Shown: one piece after another, positions 43,489-53,193 of the stretch
Layout of the letters: every line of letters begins with the position of its first letter
Position numbering within the stretch: position 1 is the first letter of the stretch
Source: Marinobacter sp. LQ44
Lineage (GTDB): Bacteria > Pseudomonadota > Gammaproteobacteria > Pseudomonadales > Oleiphilaceae
DNA: 64,000 nt
Assembly: GCF_001447155.2 (NCBI RefSeq)
Contig: NZ_CP014754.1
Span: 62,001 to 126,000, forward strand
Direction of reading: 5' to 3'
Translations under genes and position numbers: made by a program
The notes under the pieces: generated by a model
Seen by the model: the letters and a program-made list of their open reading frames with translations, nothing else
What the model was told of the DNA's origin: nothing
Database searches by the model: none

Positions 43489-46400
43489 ATGACTGACAAA
43501 ACAACGCCCGATAACGACCAATCCACGGCTGCCAATCCTCAGGCGGCAGTGAAGGCCTTGATGAGCCAGCTGGATGTCTGCAACCAGCAGGAGGCGGCGC
43601 GCATTATCCGCAGGGTGGGCCGAACCAAGGGCAAGCCGGACCAGAAAGACCTGGAACAGATGGCGAACTGGTTGGAGCAGGGGCTTGAGAAGGTGCGCCA
43701 GCGTCAGGCGCTGCACCGCTCCGCGAGTTTTCCGCCGGGACTACCGGTCAGTGACCGGGTGGACGACATCAGCGAGGCCATCCGTCATCATCAGGTGGTG
43801 ATCATCGCCGGCGAAACCGGCTCCGGTAAAACCACACAGATACCGAAAATCTGCCTGAACCATGGCCGTGGCGTTCGTGGGCTGATTGGCCACACCCAAC
43901 CGCGCCGGATTGCCGCACGCAGTGTCGCCGCCCGTATCGCCGAAGAGCTTGGTGAACAGGTTGGCCAGCAGATCGGTTACCAGGTGCGCTTTACCGATAA
44001 CACCTCGGAGGCGTCCCGGGTCAAGGTCATGACCGATGGTATTCTGCTGGCGGAAATCCAGCACGATCGCTTCCTGGATCGTTATGACACGCTGATTATC
44101 GATGAGGCCCATGAACGAAGCCTGAATATCGATTTCCTGCTCGGGTACCTCAAGCAACTGTTACCGAAACGGCCGGATCTGAAAGTCATCATTACCTCCG
44201 CCACCATTGAGGTTGATCGCTTCAGCGAGTTCTTCGATAAAGCACCGGTTATTGAGGTCAGCGGCCGAACCTATCCGGTAGATGTGCGCTACCGGCCCCT
44301 GACCGGCGATGAAGACGACCGGGACCAGGGCTGGACCGACGGTGTACTGTCGGCCATTGAGGAGATCGAACAGCACGAACGCAAGGAGAAGCAGCCCCCA
44401 GGAGATGTGCTGGTGTTCCTGCCGGGTGAGCGGGAAATACGGGCCCTCAGTAAAGTGCTACGGCATGCGGAGCTGCGACACACCGAAGTATTGCCGTTAT
44501 ATTCCCGGCTCAGTAACCAGGAACAGAACCGGGTTTTTCAGGCCCATAAAGGCCGGCGGCTTGTGTTGTCCACCAACGTGGCGGAAACCTCGCTGACGGT
44601 ACCCGGCATTCGTTACGTGATCGATACCGGGGTTGCGCGAATCAGCCGTTACAGCGTTCGCTCCAAGATTCAGCGCTTGCCGATCGAGCCAATCTCCCAG
44701 GCCAGCGCCAACCAGCGGGCGGGCCGTTGCGGGCGGGTGGCGCCGGGTATCTGTTTCCGGTTGTATGATGAAACCGATTTTCTCAACCGCCCCGAGTATA
44801 CCGACCCGGAAATCCTGAGAACCAATCTGGCCTCGGTCATCCTGCAAATGGCTACCTCGGGCCTGGGCGACATCCAGAATTTCCCGTTTCTGGAAGCGCC
44901 GGATCGCCGCCAGGTGAACGATGGCTACAAACTGCTGGAAGAGCTGGGTGCTGTTGACGACAAACGCAGGGTGAGCCGTCTTGGTCGCACCATGGCACGC
45001 CTGCCACTGGACCCGCGCCTGGCCCGGATGCTGGTGACGGCGGCAGAGCAGGGCAGCCTGAGCGAAGTGCTGATTGTAATTGCCGGCCTCAGCGTTCAGG
45101 ACCCGAGAGAGCGGCCCCAGGACAAACAGCAGGCAGCTGACCAGGCCCACGCACCGTTTAACGACAAGGAATCGGACTTTGCCACCTTGTTGAATATCTG
45201 GAACTGGTTTGAGGAGCAACGCCAGGAGCAATCCCAGAACCAGCTTAAACGGCTTTGCCAGAAAACCTTCCTGAGCTGGATGCGAATGCGCGAGTGGCGG
45301 GATATTCACCGGCAACTGACGTTAATCTGCCGGGAGCAAAAGCTGGCCCTGAACAAGCAGCCGGCAAGCTATGAGTCCATGCACAAGGCGATTCTTGCGG
45401 GTTTGCTGGGCCACGTTGCGGTCAAGGTAGAGAAACGGGAGTACCTGGCAACCCGGAACCGGAAAGTGATGATTTTCCCTGGTTCAAAGGTGGCCAAGTC
45501 CGGGCCCAAGTGGATTGTGGCGGCGGAGATTGTTGAAACCAGCAAAGTATTCGCGCGCATGGTTGCTGCTATTCAGCCGGAATGGGTTGAGCCCCTGGCA
45601 GGCCATGTCGTAAAGCACCACTTTTTCGAACCCCACTGGGAGCAGAAACGAGCCCAGGTGATGGGTTACGAGAAGGTGACTTTGTATGGGCTGGATATTG
45701 TCGCCAAGCGGCGGATTCCCTACGCCAAGGTGGACCCGGAGGAATGCCGTAATCTGTTTATCCGGCGAGCGTTGGTGGAAGGCGATTACCATTCAAAAGC
45801 GCCGTTTATCGCCCGCAACCGGGAGATGCTCGATACCGTCGAGAATCTGGAAAAGAAAACCCGCCGTCGTGACCTGTTGGTGGATGACGAAGTGCTGGTG
45901 GCCTTTTACGACCAGCGCCTGCCAAAAGACATTGTCAGTGGCCGCCACTTTGAAAGTTGGTGGAAGGGCCTGTCTGCCGACGAACTTCGCAAACTGGAGC
46001 TGACCGAGGCCGATGTCTTGCAACGCCCGCTGGACCAGGCCGCCGCGGAGCAATATCCGGATTATCTGGAGTGGGAAGGCGTCAAGTACCCGCTCAGTTA
46101 CGAATTCGAGCCCACCAGCGAGCGGGACGGGGTAACGTTACAAGTGCCCCTCATGGCGCTCAAGCAGATTCCCTCTCGCCGGCTGGAGTGGCTGGTGCCG
46201 GGACTGTTGCGGGAAAAATGCATCGCCCTGGTGAAAGGGTTGCCCAAATCCCTGCGCCGAAACTTTGTTCCGGTTCCGGATTTCGTGGATGCGGCCCTGG
46301 CCAACATGCAGCCTGGCAACGAACCCCTGGCCCTGAAGCTGGGGGATCAACTGCGCCGGATGACGGGTGTACAGATTGATCCGGAAGCCTGGCGGGAGGA

Positions 46401-47421
46401 CGAACTGCCTCGGCACCTGCGGATGAACCTTCGGGTAACCGGAGACAAAGGCAAAGTGGTGGCAGAGAGCCGGGATACCGACGATTTGCAGGCCAAGCTG
46501 GAGGGCCGGGCGGAAGCGGCGCTGGCCTCGGCTACCAGCGATGATGATCGTTCAAAAGCACCGAAAGAATTCAGTGACTGGCAGTTCGGCAAGATGCCAG
46601 AGCAGGTGCAGACTGAAAAAGGCGGTATGCAGGTAACGGTCTATCCCGCCCTTGAGGACCTGGGCAAGCAGGTGCGGTCCATTCGCTGCCTGGACCGGTT
46701 AACCGCTGAGGACACCCTGCGCCGGGGTATTGCCCGGCTGATCATCAACCGGTTTGGCAACACCCTCGCGGACCTTGAGCGCAAGCTGCCCCGGTTCAAA
46801 CAGTCCGCGCTGATGTTTGCCCCGGTGGGGCAGGCGAAAGTGCTACTGGACGATCTGTTGTTGTCTGCGGTGATGCAACACTTCCTGCCCGGAACCCTGC
46901 CCAGAGACGAAGAAAGCTTTGTCAGGGTATTCGATGCCCACCGCGGGGATTTTATTCCGGCGTTGGAGCAGGCCGACGAACGCCTTTATCAGGCTATGGC
47001 CGGTTACCAGAAAGTGGCCAAACAGCTCAAGGGCAAAATTAACCTGGCGCTGGCGCAGAGTATGGCAGATCTGAAATTCCAGCTTCAGCACCTGGTCTAT
47101 CCGGGCTTCCTGGTGGCCACGCCATCCCAGTGGCTGGAACGCTTCGGGGTGTATTTCGAGGCAGCCTTGATTCGCCTGGAAAAAATGCCCAGGGAGATGG
47201 GCCGCGAGCGCGAATTCCTGCACACCATTGAGCCACTGTGGGCCCGCTACGCCACCAAGCTGGAACAGCAGAAACGCCAGGGCGTGCAGGACCCTGAACT
47301 GGAGCTGTACCGCTGGATGCTGGAAGAATACCGGGTCTCATTCTTTGCCCAACAACTGGGCACGGCGATGACCGTATCGGCCAAGCGACTTGACAAACAG
47401 TGGCAGAATACACGGGTGTAG
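43489..47421 (+). CDS. hrpA: ATP-dependent RNA helicase HrpA
   Basis: A 1310-residue DEAH-box helicase of the usual HrpA length. Motif I GETGSGKTT is near residue 107, motif II DEAH near 205 (LIIDEAHERSLNIDF), motif III SATIE, and motif VI QRAGRCGRVAPG. The C-terminal half has the HA2, OB and DUF3418 regions of HrpA. It acts on RNA and mRNA processing and on stalled ribosomes in gammaproteobacteria. The gene stands alone, with a terminator upstream. Confidence 0.96.
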   Translation: MTDKTTPDNDQSTAANPQAAVKALMSQLDVCNQQEAARIIRRVGRTKGKPDQKDLEQMANWLEQGLEKVRQRQALHRSASFPPGLPVSDRVDDISEAIRHHQVVIIAGETGSGKTTQIPKICLNHGRGVRGLIGHTQPRRIAARSVAARIAEELGEQVGQQIGYQVRFTDNTSEASRVKVMTDGILLAEIQHDRFLDRYDTLIIDEAHERSLNIDFLLGYLKQLLPKRPDLKVIITSATIEVDRFSEFFDKAPVIEVSGRTYPVDVRYRPLTGDEDDRDQGWTDGVLSAIEEIEQHERKEKQPPGDVLVFLPGEREIRALSKVLRHAELRHTEVLPLYSRLSNQEQNRVFQAHKGRRLVLSTNVAETSLTVPGIRYVIDTGVARISRYSVRSKIQRLPIEPISQASANQRAGRCGRVAPGICFRLYDETDFLNRPEYTDPEILRTNLASVILQMATSGLGDIQNFPFLEAPDRRQVNDGYKLLEELGAVDDKRRVSRLGRTMARLPLDPRLARMLVTAAEQGSLSEVLIVIAGLSVQDPRERPQDKQQAADQAHAPFNDKESDFATLLNIWNWFEEQRQEQSQNQLKRLCQKTFLSWMRMREWRDIHRQLTLICREQKLALNKQPASYESMHKAILAGLLGHVAVKVEKREYLATRNRKVMIFPGSKVAKSGPKWIVAAEIVETSKVFARMVAAIQPEWVEPLAGHVVKHHFFEPHWEQKRAQVMGYEKVTLYGLDIVAKRRIPYAKVDPEECRNLFIRRALVEGDYHSKAPFIARNREMLDTVENLEKKTRRRDLLVDDEVLVAFYDQRLPKDIVSGRHFESWWKGLSADELRKLELTEADVLQRPLDQAAAEQYPDYLEWEGVKYPLSYEFEPTSERDGVTLQVPLMALKQIPSRRLEWLVPGLLREKCIALVKGLPKSLRRNFVPVPDFVDAALANMQPGNEPLALKLGDQLRRMTGVQIDPEAWREDELPRHLRMNLRVTGDKGKVVAESRDTDDLQAKLEGRAEAALASATSDDDRSKAPKEFSDWQFGKMPEQVQTEKGGMQVTVYPALEDLGKQVRSIRCLDRLTAEDTLRRGIARLIINRFGNTLADLERKLPRFKQSALMFAPVGQAKVLLDDLLLSAVMQHFLPGTLPRDEESFVRVFDAHRGDFIPALEQADERLYQAMAGYQKVAKQLKGKINLALAQSMADLKFQLQHLVYPGFLVATPSQWLERFGVYFEAALIRLEKMPREMGREREFLHTIEPLWARYATKLEQQKRQGVQDPELELYRWMLEEYRVSFFAQQLGTAMTVSAKRLDKQWQNTRV

Positions 47422-47570
47422 GAGCTGAACAGGGTGCTTCTCGGGCCAGTATGGGGTAAGGCTGCACCGTTCTGGTGCTACTGGACTTTGGTCAGGCGGG
47501 CAATTCCGGCCGTGTGTGTTAGTATTTCTGACAGCATAGTGTCTTATTACAACCATGACGTGGGGTTATT

Positions 47571-48692
47571 GTGATTAAAGCCGTCATCAGCGGAACCGGC
47601 CTGTATACGCCACCCGCCATTATTGAAAACGATCAACTGGTTGAAGCCTTCAATCAATACGTAGAGCTGTATAACGATGAACATGCGGAAGAGATAGCCC
47701 GCGGTGAATTGGCGGCCCTGCAACCTTCGTCATCTGCCTTTATTGAAAAGGCATCGGGTATTAAGCGCCGTCATGTGATTGACCGTGAAGGTATCCTGGA
47801 CCCGAAGCGCATGACACCGAATATTCCGGACCGGGATAATGACGAACCGTCAGTCCAGTGCGAGATGGCCATTGTGGCCTGTAAGGAAGCACTGGAGCAG
47901 GCGGGAAAAACCCCGGCAGATGTGGATGCGGTGATTGTTGCCTGTTCCAACCTGCAGCGCCCCTATCCGGCCATCGCCATTGAAGTCCAGCAAGCCATGG
48001 GCATCGACGGTTTTGCCTATGACATGAATGTGGCCTGCAGCTCCGCCACCTTTGGCATCCAGGCTGCGGTGAACGCGGTGGAAAACGGCAGCGCCAGAGC
48101 CGTTTTGGTGGTCAGCCCGGAAATCTGCTCCGGGCATCTGAACTTCCGGGACCGGGACAGCCACTTCATTTTCGGTGACGCCTGCACGGCGATTCTGGTG
48201 GAAAGGGAAGAGAACACCCAGGCTGGCCAGGGTTTTGAAATTCTCGGTACCCGCCTGAAGACTCAGTTTTCTAACAATATCCGGAATAACTTTGGCTTCC
48301 TGAACCGGGCGGACGAATCGGGTATTGGCAAGCCGGACAAGCTGTTCATCCAGCAGGGGCGCAAAGTGTTCAAAGAGGTGTCACCGCTGGTGGCAGACAC
48401 CATTCAGGGCCATCTGGCATCCCTGCAGCTGACGCCGGAAGACCTCAAACGCATGTGGCTGCACCAGGCCAACCTGAACATGAACCAGCTGATTGCCCGT
48501 AAGGTTCTTGGCCGGGACGCAACGGTCGAGGAAGCGCCAGTGATTCTGGACGAATATGCCAACACCAGTTCGGCCGGTTCGATTATTGCGTTCCATAAAC
48601 ACAAGGATGACCTGAAAGCCGGCGACCTGGGCGTGATTTGCTCGTTCGGTGCCGGCTATTCCATCGGTAGCGTGGTTGTGCGCCACCGGTGA
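47571..48692 (+). CDS. Beta-ketoacyl-ACP synthase III-like enzyme (FabH2 type)
   Basis: A 373-residue thiolase-fold synthase with the KAS III triad: Cys156 in NVACSSATFG, His298 in WLHQANLNMN and Asn331 in EYANTSSAGS. It is longer than housekeeping FabH (about 320) because of an insertion near residues 30-90, and resembles the Pseudomonas PA3286 type, reported to channel beta-oxidation-derived octanoyl-CoA into fatty acid synthesis. GTG 47571 is the start. It is convergent with the thioesterase gene (6-base gap), so a role in medium-chain acyl flux is plausible. Confidence 0.88.
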   Translation: MIKAVISGTGLYTPPAIIENDQLVEAFNQYVELYNDEHAEEIARGELAALQPSSSAFIEKASGIKRRHVIDREGILDPKRMTPNIPDRDNDEPSVQCEMAIVACKEALEQAGKTPADVDAVIVACSNLQRPYPAIAIEVQQAMGIDGFAYDMNVACSSATFGIQAAVNAVENGSARAVLVVSPEICSGHLNFRDRDSHFIFGDACTAILVEREENTQAGQGFEILGTRLKTQFSNNIRNNFGFLNRADESGIGKPDKLFIQQGRKVFKEVSPLVADTIQGHLASLQLTPEDLKRMWLHQANLNMNQLIARKVLGRDATVEEAPVILDEYANTSSAGSIIAFHKHKDDLKAGDLGVICSFGAGYSIGSVVVRHR

Positions 48693-48698
48693 GCCCTG

Positions 48699-49106
48699 TT
48701 ACCTTGCTGCCAGTGCCCTGAGGATGTCTGGCAGCGGGGTGGACTTCCGGGTTTCCCTGTCCATCCAGACGATTTTCGCATAGCCCTCCGCGTAGACTGC
48801 TCCCGTATCCGAATCTTTCAGCAGGTGGTAGGTATCCAGGCTGGTATTTCCCGCTTTGTCCGCGTATGTTTCAACCACGACGTTGGCGGGGTGAGTCAAT
48901 TCCTTCAGAAATGTGGCGCTGGTCTTTATAATAACTGGCCCGGTTGGCTCTTCAGCGCCACCCAGTTCCAGTGACGACAGCCAGACAATTCGGGCTTCTT
49001 CAAAGAAGCGGAAGTAAACTGTGTTATTGGCGTGGCCGTATGCATCCATATCGCCCCAGCGTAGCGACATGGTCAGGGAACTGACGGGATTTCCCGGTAC
49101 TGACAT
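48699..49106 (-). CDS. Acyl-CoA thioesterase, 4HBT hotdog family
   Basis: A 135-residue hotdog protein with the 4-hydroxybenzoyl-CoA thioesterase signature LRWGDMDAYGHANNTVYFRFFEEAR, where the first Asp is catalytic. No signal peptide. The family hydrolyses acyl- or aryl-CoA. The gene is convergent with the FabH2-like synthase, and both may work on the same acyl-CoA pool. Confidence 0.88.
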   Translation of the reverse strand: MSVPGNPVSSLTMSLRWGDMDAYGHANNTVYFRFFEEARIVWLSSLELGGAEEPTGPVIIKTSATFLKELTHPANVVVETYADKAGNTSLDTYHLLKDSDTGAVYAEGYAKIVWMDRETRKSTPLPDILRALAAR

Positions 49107-49195
49107 CTGATTTCCTCCGGATGACTGTCATAATAATAATCAAACGCCGGTATTGTCGACGAACTGAAACAGGTTAAACAACCCAAGAGAGCAAA

Positions 49196-49969
49196 ATGAG
49201 AAACCGTTTATCCCGGCGCCTGACCACGCTGGCCGCTCTGCTCCTGCTGACGCTTGCAGGTGGCCAGTTACACGCCCAGAACATGCAGGAGCCAGTTCCC
49301 GAGGGTTCAACTCCGGTCAATACCGATGACCCGTATGAGAACTGGAACCGGAAAGTGTTTTCGTTCAACGATGCCATTGACCGCTGGTTTTTACGTCCGG
49401 TGGCCCAGGCCTACCGCACGGTCACGCCGACGATTGTCGATCGGGGTATTACCAATTTCTTCAATAATCTCACCGAAATCCGCAATTTCAGCAACAGCCT
49501 GCTGCAGCTGAAAGGGGAGTCGGCGGTGGTGGCCGCCGGGCGCTTTACCTACAACACGGTGTTTGGCCTGGGTGGGATTTTTGATGTGGCCACCGCTTTT
49601 GATTTGCCCGAACGCCCGGAAGATTTTGGTCAAACCCTGGGCTATTGGGGCGTTGGCTCTGGCCCATACCTGGTGATGCCGCTTCTTGGCCCGGCGACGC
49701 CACGTTATTTTACCGGCATGGCAACCGATGGGTTCCTGTTGCCGTCAGCCTGGGATGAGGTCAGCAGTCCCGAGCGGTATTACCTGCGGGCGTTACAGAT
49801 TGTTGATAAGCGGGCCGACCTGATTCCGGCAGAGAGCTTTATTTCTGGTGACCGTTACACGTTTGTGCGTAATGCTTTCCTGCAGCGTCGTGAATTTCTG
49901 ATTAACGATGGTAAGATCACGCAAGACCCCTTCGCTGATGATGACGACTTCATGCTCGACGATTTCTGA
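49196..49969 (+). CDS. mlaA: MlaA/VacJ family protein lacking a lipobox
   Basis: A 257-residue periplasmic/outer-membrane protein of the MlaA family: DPYENWNRKVFSFNDAID, VDRGITNFFNNLTEIRNF, GLGGIFDVATAF and FGQTLGYWGVGSGPYLVMP. MlaA with OmpC-type porins removes misplaced phospholipids from the outer leaflet. Unlike classical MlaA it has an ordinary Sec signal (ending LHAQ) and no cysteine anywhere, so it is not a lipoprotein. It is followed 23 bases later by a patatin-like phospholipase, a suggestive pair for outer-membrane lipid turnover. Confidence 0.9.
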   Translation: MRNRLSRRLTTLAALLLLTLAGGQLHAQNMQEPVPEGSTPVNTDDPYENWNRKVFSFNDAIDRWFLRPVAQAYRTVTPTIVDRGITNFFNNLTEIRNFSNSLLQLKGESAVVAAGRFTYNTVFGLGGIFDVATAFDLPERPEDFGQTLGYWGVGSGPYLVMPLLGPATPRYFTGMATDGFLLPSAWDEVSSPERYYLRALQIVDKRADLIPAESFISGDRYTFVRNAFLQRREFLINDGKITQDPFADDDDFMLDDF

Positions 49970-49992
49970 GCGTTCACGCCGGGAGGCCGCAG

Positions 49993-51480
49993 GTGATCAA
50001 GGACCCCAGGATAGCCCGATTCCGCAAGCTGTTGGCGGAAGCTCCCAATTATGAACAGTGGAAGGCCGCCGCGCTGGAACTGGATTTTCTGGAAGGCAAC
50101 GCGGAGTGGAAGGAAGACTTTGCGTCTGACCTTTACCACTATGAGCTGATCTATGACCGGCTCAGTAACATCAAGCAGTATCGTCAGCAGAACGACTTCG
50201 AGCGCTTGAAGCGAGCGCTCCGGGAAGGCCTTCACCATGACCTTGGCAACATGGGCAATCCCGCGCTTTACACCCGTTCCCGGGTTGGCACCAAGCACCT
50301 GATTGAGGAATACATCACCCAGGTGTGCGAGGCCCTGGACTACCTGTGTGACCATCCGGTACCCGGTTTTTCCGTTTACGACAAGCTCCAGTTTTTCAGA
50401 GACACCCTGACCAGTTATGGCCGGCCAACGTTGTTGCTCAGCGGTGGCGCCAGTCTGGGCATGTTCCATTTCGGGGTGATCAAGGCGCTCTGGGAAAAAG
50501 GTCTGTTGCCGCAGGTGATTGCGGGGTCCAGTATTGGCGCCATCATTGCCGGTATACTCGGCGTGCATACTGACGCGGAAATCCCGGAAATGCTGGTGCC
50601 CGAGAACCACAACCTCAACGCGTGGAAGTGGCGGGGGATTTTGAGCGCCATGCGGGGTGATGGCCTGATGGATCAGGAAACCCTGAAGAATTGCCTGCGG
50701 GCAAACATCGGCGATTACACGTTTGAGGAGGCTTACCAGCGCACCGGGCGAAGCATCAATATCAGTGTGTCGCCGGTACAGACGCATCAGAAAGCACGAT
50801 TGATGTGCGGTTACACCTCGCCATACATTCAGGTATGGAGTGCTGCGCTGGCCAGTGCGGCAGTGCCGGGAATTTTTCCTCCCGTTACCCTGATGAAAAA
50901 AGACCTTTACGGCAATTCGCTGCCCTACATGCCCCGGTTGAAGTTTGTGGATGGCTCGGTGGTCAGCGACCTGCCCATTGAGCGGTTAGTCCACCTGTAC
51001 GATGTGAACTTCACCATTGTCAGTCAGACCAATCCCCATGTTGTGCCGTTCCTCAGCCAGCAGAGCCGAGAGGAAAAACTGTCCTTGGGCAGATTGCCGA
51101 TGCATCTGGTGAAGTCCGAGATTCAGTTCCACGGCCAGGGTGTGTTCGATTATCTGAGAAAGCGGGTACGCCCGGAACTGATGCGGCAAATGGCTGGTCA
51201 GATGTATACCATTATGGCCCAGCGCTACTCCGGTGATGTGACGATTGCGCCCAGCTATGCATTCCGGGACTTCCGTCGTATGCTGTCGAACCCCAGCCCG
51301 GAGTATGTCCGTGAGATGATTCTGGCCGGGGAGCGCGCAACCTGGCCGAAAATTTCGATGATTCGCTCCCACGCACGAATTTCCAAAACGCTTGAACGGT
51401 GCGTTCGTCGCCTGAAACAACAGAACCGCAAGGCCGCTGAGTTACGACTGGTCAGCGGAGCCGACAAGGCTAAACCCTGA
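49993..51480 (+). CDS. Patatin-like phospholipase with N-terminal DUF3336-type domain
   Basis: A 495-residue serine hydrolase. Residues about 1-140 are a helical DUF3336-like domain, as in yeast TGL lipases and some bacterial homologues. The patatin core has the oxyanion loop LSGGASLGMFHFG, nucleophile GSSIG (Ser180) and Asp320 in the DGS motif (VDGSVVSDLP), the Ser-Asp dyad. No signal peptide, so it probably acts in the cytosol or on the inner membrane. The GTG start has GGGAGG upstream. It is cotranscribed with the MlaA-like gene. Confidence 0.9.
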   Translation: MIKDPRIARFRKLLAEAPNYEQWKAAALELDFLEGNAEWKEDFASDLYHYELIYDRLSNIKQYRQQNDFERLKRALREGLHHDLGNMGNPALYTRSRVGTKHLIEEYITQVCEALDYLCDHPVPGFSVYDKLQFFRDTLTSYGRPTLLLSGGASLGMFHFGVIKALWEKGLLPQVIAGSSIGAIIAGILGVHTDAEIPEMLVPENHNLNAWKWRGILSAMRGDGLMDQETLKNCLRANIGDYTFEEAYQRTGRSINISVSPVQTHQKARLMCGYTSPYIQVWSAALASAAVPGIFPPVTLMKKDLYGNSLPYMPRLKFVDGSVVSDLPIERLVHLYDVNFTIVSQTNPHVVPFLSQQSREEKLSLGRLPMHLVKSEIQFHGQGVFDYLRKRVRPELMRQMAGQMYTIMAQRYSGDVTIAPSYAFRDFRRMLSNPSPEYVREMILAGERATWPKISMIRSHARISKTLERCVRRLKQQNRKAAELRLVSGADKAKP

Positions 51481-51492
51481 TCCTGAGGAACC

Positions 51493-53190
51493 ATGTACTA
51501 CGATTTTTTCGGCTTTAGGGAACCTCCGTTTTCAATCGCACCGGACCCTCGCTACCTGTACCTGAGTGATCGCCACAAGGAAGCCTTGGCGCACCTGATG
51601 CACGGCGTGCAGGGGCAGGGCGGGTTCATTGTCATTACCGGTGAGGTGGGGACCGGCAAAACCACCGTGTGCCGCTGTTTTATCGAGAATGCCCCCGAGC
51701 ATGTCGATATTGCGCTGATTCTCAACCCGCGGCTGTCTGCCCGGGAACTGTTGTCTTCGATCTGTGACGAGCTGGAAATCGACCATGCGCCGGAAGCGAC
51801 GATCAAGCACCTGGTGGATGGCATCAATCAGGACTTGCTCAAGGCTCACGCTGCGGGCCGTCATAAGGTTCTGATCATTGACGAAGCCCAGAACCTGTCG
51901 GCCGAGGTGCTGGAACAACTGCGCCTGCTTACCAACCTGGAAACTGCCGAGAAAAAGCTGCTTCAGATTGTTCTGCTGGGCCAGCCAGAGTTGCAGGACA
52001 TGCTGGCACTGCCGGAATTGCGCCAGCTCAACCAGCGTGTGACTGCCCGATATCATCTGGATGCCATTGAGCAGGCAGACCTGCCGGCCTATCTTCGTTA
52101 CCGCTTGAGTGTAGCCGGGCTGCGTGGGGATATTTTCAGCCCGGCCGCTGTCCGGAAACTCTACCGCCAGAGCCAGGGGATCCCTCGCCTGATCAATCTG
52201 ATCAGTGATCGCGCGTTGCTGGGAGCCTATGCTGAAGGCGAACACCAGATTACCGTCGACCACATCCGACAAGCGGCCCGGGAAGTCCACGGCAACAGCC
52301 GCCTGAAGGCCACTGCGGGCGGTAGGGATGTTTCCCGCGCCGGTCATCTGTTGTTGCTATCGGCGTCGATTCTGGTGGCGATCATCGGCACCATCTGGCT
52401 GTTCCAGCTGCCGGTCACCGAGCAGACCCTCGCCGACGATCTCGAAGCACCTGCCATCTCTGGCATCATCGAGCGTGTCGGTGATCCGGTGGTGGCTGAG
52501 CCTGAGCCCGACACGGAAGAGCCGGATACACTTCCGGAGCCAGCGGAAGCCGATGTAACGTACTTTGAATTTGACCGCCATACTCAGGCTCTGAGCGAGG
52601 CGTTTACTCAGCTTTTCGGCGTTTGGGGCGAAGAGTATGACGCCCGGCAGTTTCCGGTTGCCTGCGATTACGCCCGAAGCGTTCGCCTTGGCTGCCTGGA
52701 ACGGCAGGGCAGCCGACGAAGCCTGGAGTTTCTGGATCGCCCGGCGATTCTGCACCTTCGCAATGGTCGAGGCGACACGGGCTATGTGGTGCTGCGATCT
52801 CTGGAGGGTGATACCGCCAGTATCGAGTTGACGGGTGAAACCCGGGAAATCCCGTTTCGTCAGTTAGAGCAGTATTGGTACGGTGATTTCAGGGTGCTGT
52901 GGCGAATGCCGGAGTATATGTCGGGTGATGGCTTTTTTGCCGGCACGTCTGGGGCGCAGCTATGGATGGGCGCGCGGATGATGGAACTGGCAGATCGGTT
53001 ATCGCCGAACCATACCGAAAGCGCCCGGGTAAAGCGCCTGGCCACCGAAGAACAGGTGCGCTGGTATCAGGAGGCCAAAGGGCTGACGGTGGATGGGATT
53101 GCCGGGCCGATGACCATTATCCAGATCAATAATGACCTGGGCACGAACGTTCCCCGGCTGGTGACGGCCCGTGTGGCCAATAGCGGGTAG
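51493..53190 (+). CDS. gspA: Type II secretion ATPase GspA/ExeA
   Basis: A 565-residue protein: AAA ATPase (Walker A GEVGTGKTT near 50; Walker B VLIIDEAQNL), one transmembrane helix (about 280-297), then a periplasmic part ending in a peptidoglycan-binding module (QEAKGLTVDGIAGPMTIIQIN). GspA/ExeA with GspB/ExeB inserts and assembles the type II secretin through the cell wall. It stands 12 bases after the phospholipase and 3 bases before gspB; the rest of the T2SS must be elsewhere. Confidence 0.92.
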   Translation: MYYDFFGFREPPFSIAPDPRYLYLSDRHKEALAHLMHGVQGQGGFIVITGEVGTGKTTVCRCFIENAPEHVDIALILNPRLSARELLSSICDELEIDHAPEATIKHLVDGINQDLLKAHAAGRHKVLIIDEAQNLSAEVLEQLRLLTNLETAEKKLLQIVLLGQPELQDMLALPELRQLNQRVTARYHLDAIEQADLPAYLRYRLSVAGLRGDIFSPAAVRKLYRQSQGIPRLINLISDRALLGAYAEGEHQITVDHIRQAAREVHGNSRLKATAGGRDVSRAGHLLLLSASILVAIIGTIWLFQLPVTEQTLADDLEAPAISGIIERVGDPVVAEPEPDTEEPDTLPEPAEADVTYFEFDRHTQALSEAFTQLFGVWGEEYDARQFPVACDYARSVRLGCLERQGSRRSLEFLDRPAILHLRNGRGDTGYVVLRSLEGDTASIELTGETREIPFRQLEQYWYGDFRVLWRMPEYMSGDGFFAGTSGAQLWMGARMMELADRLSPNHTESARVKRLATEEQVRWYQEAKGLTVDGIAGPMTIIQINNDLGTNVPRLVTARVANSG

Positions 53191-53193
53191 GCT

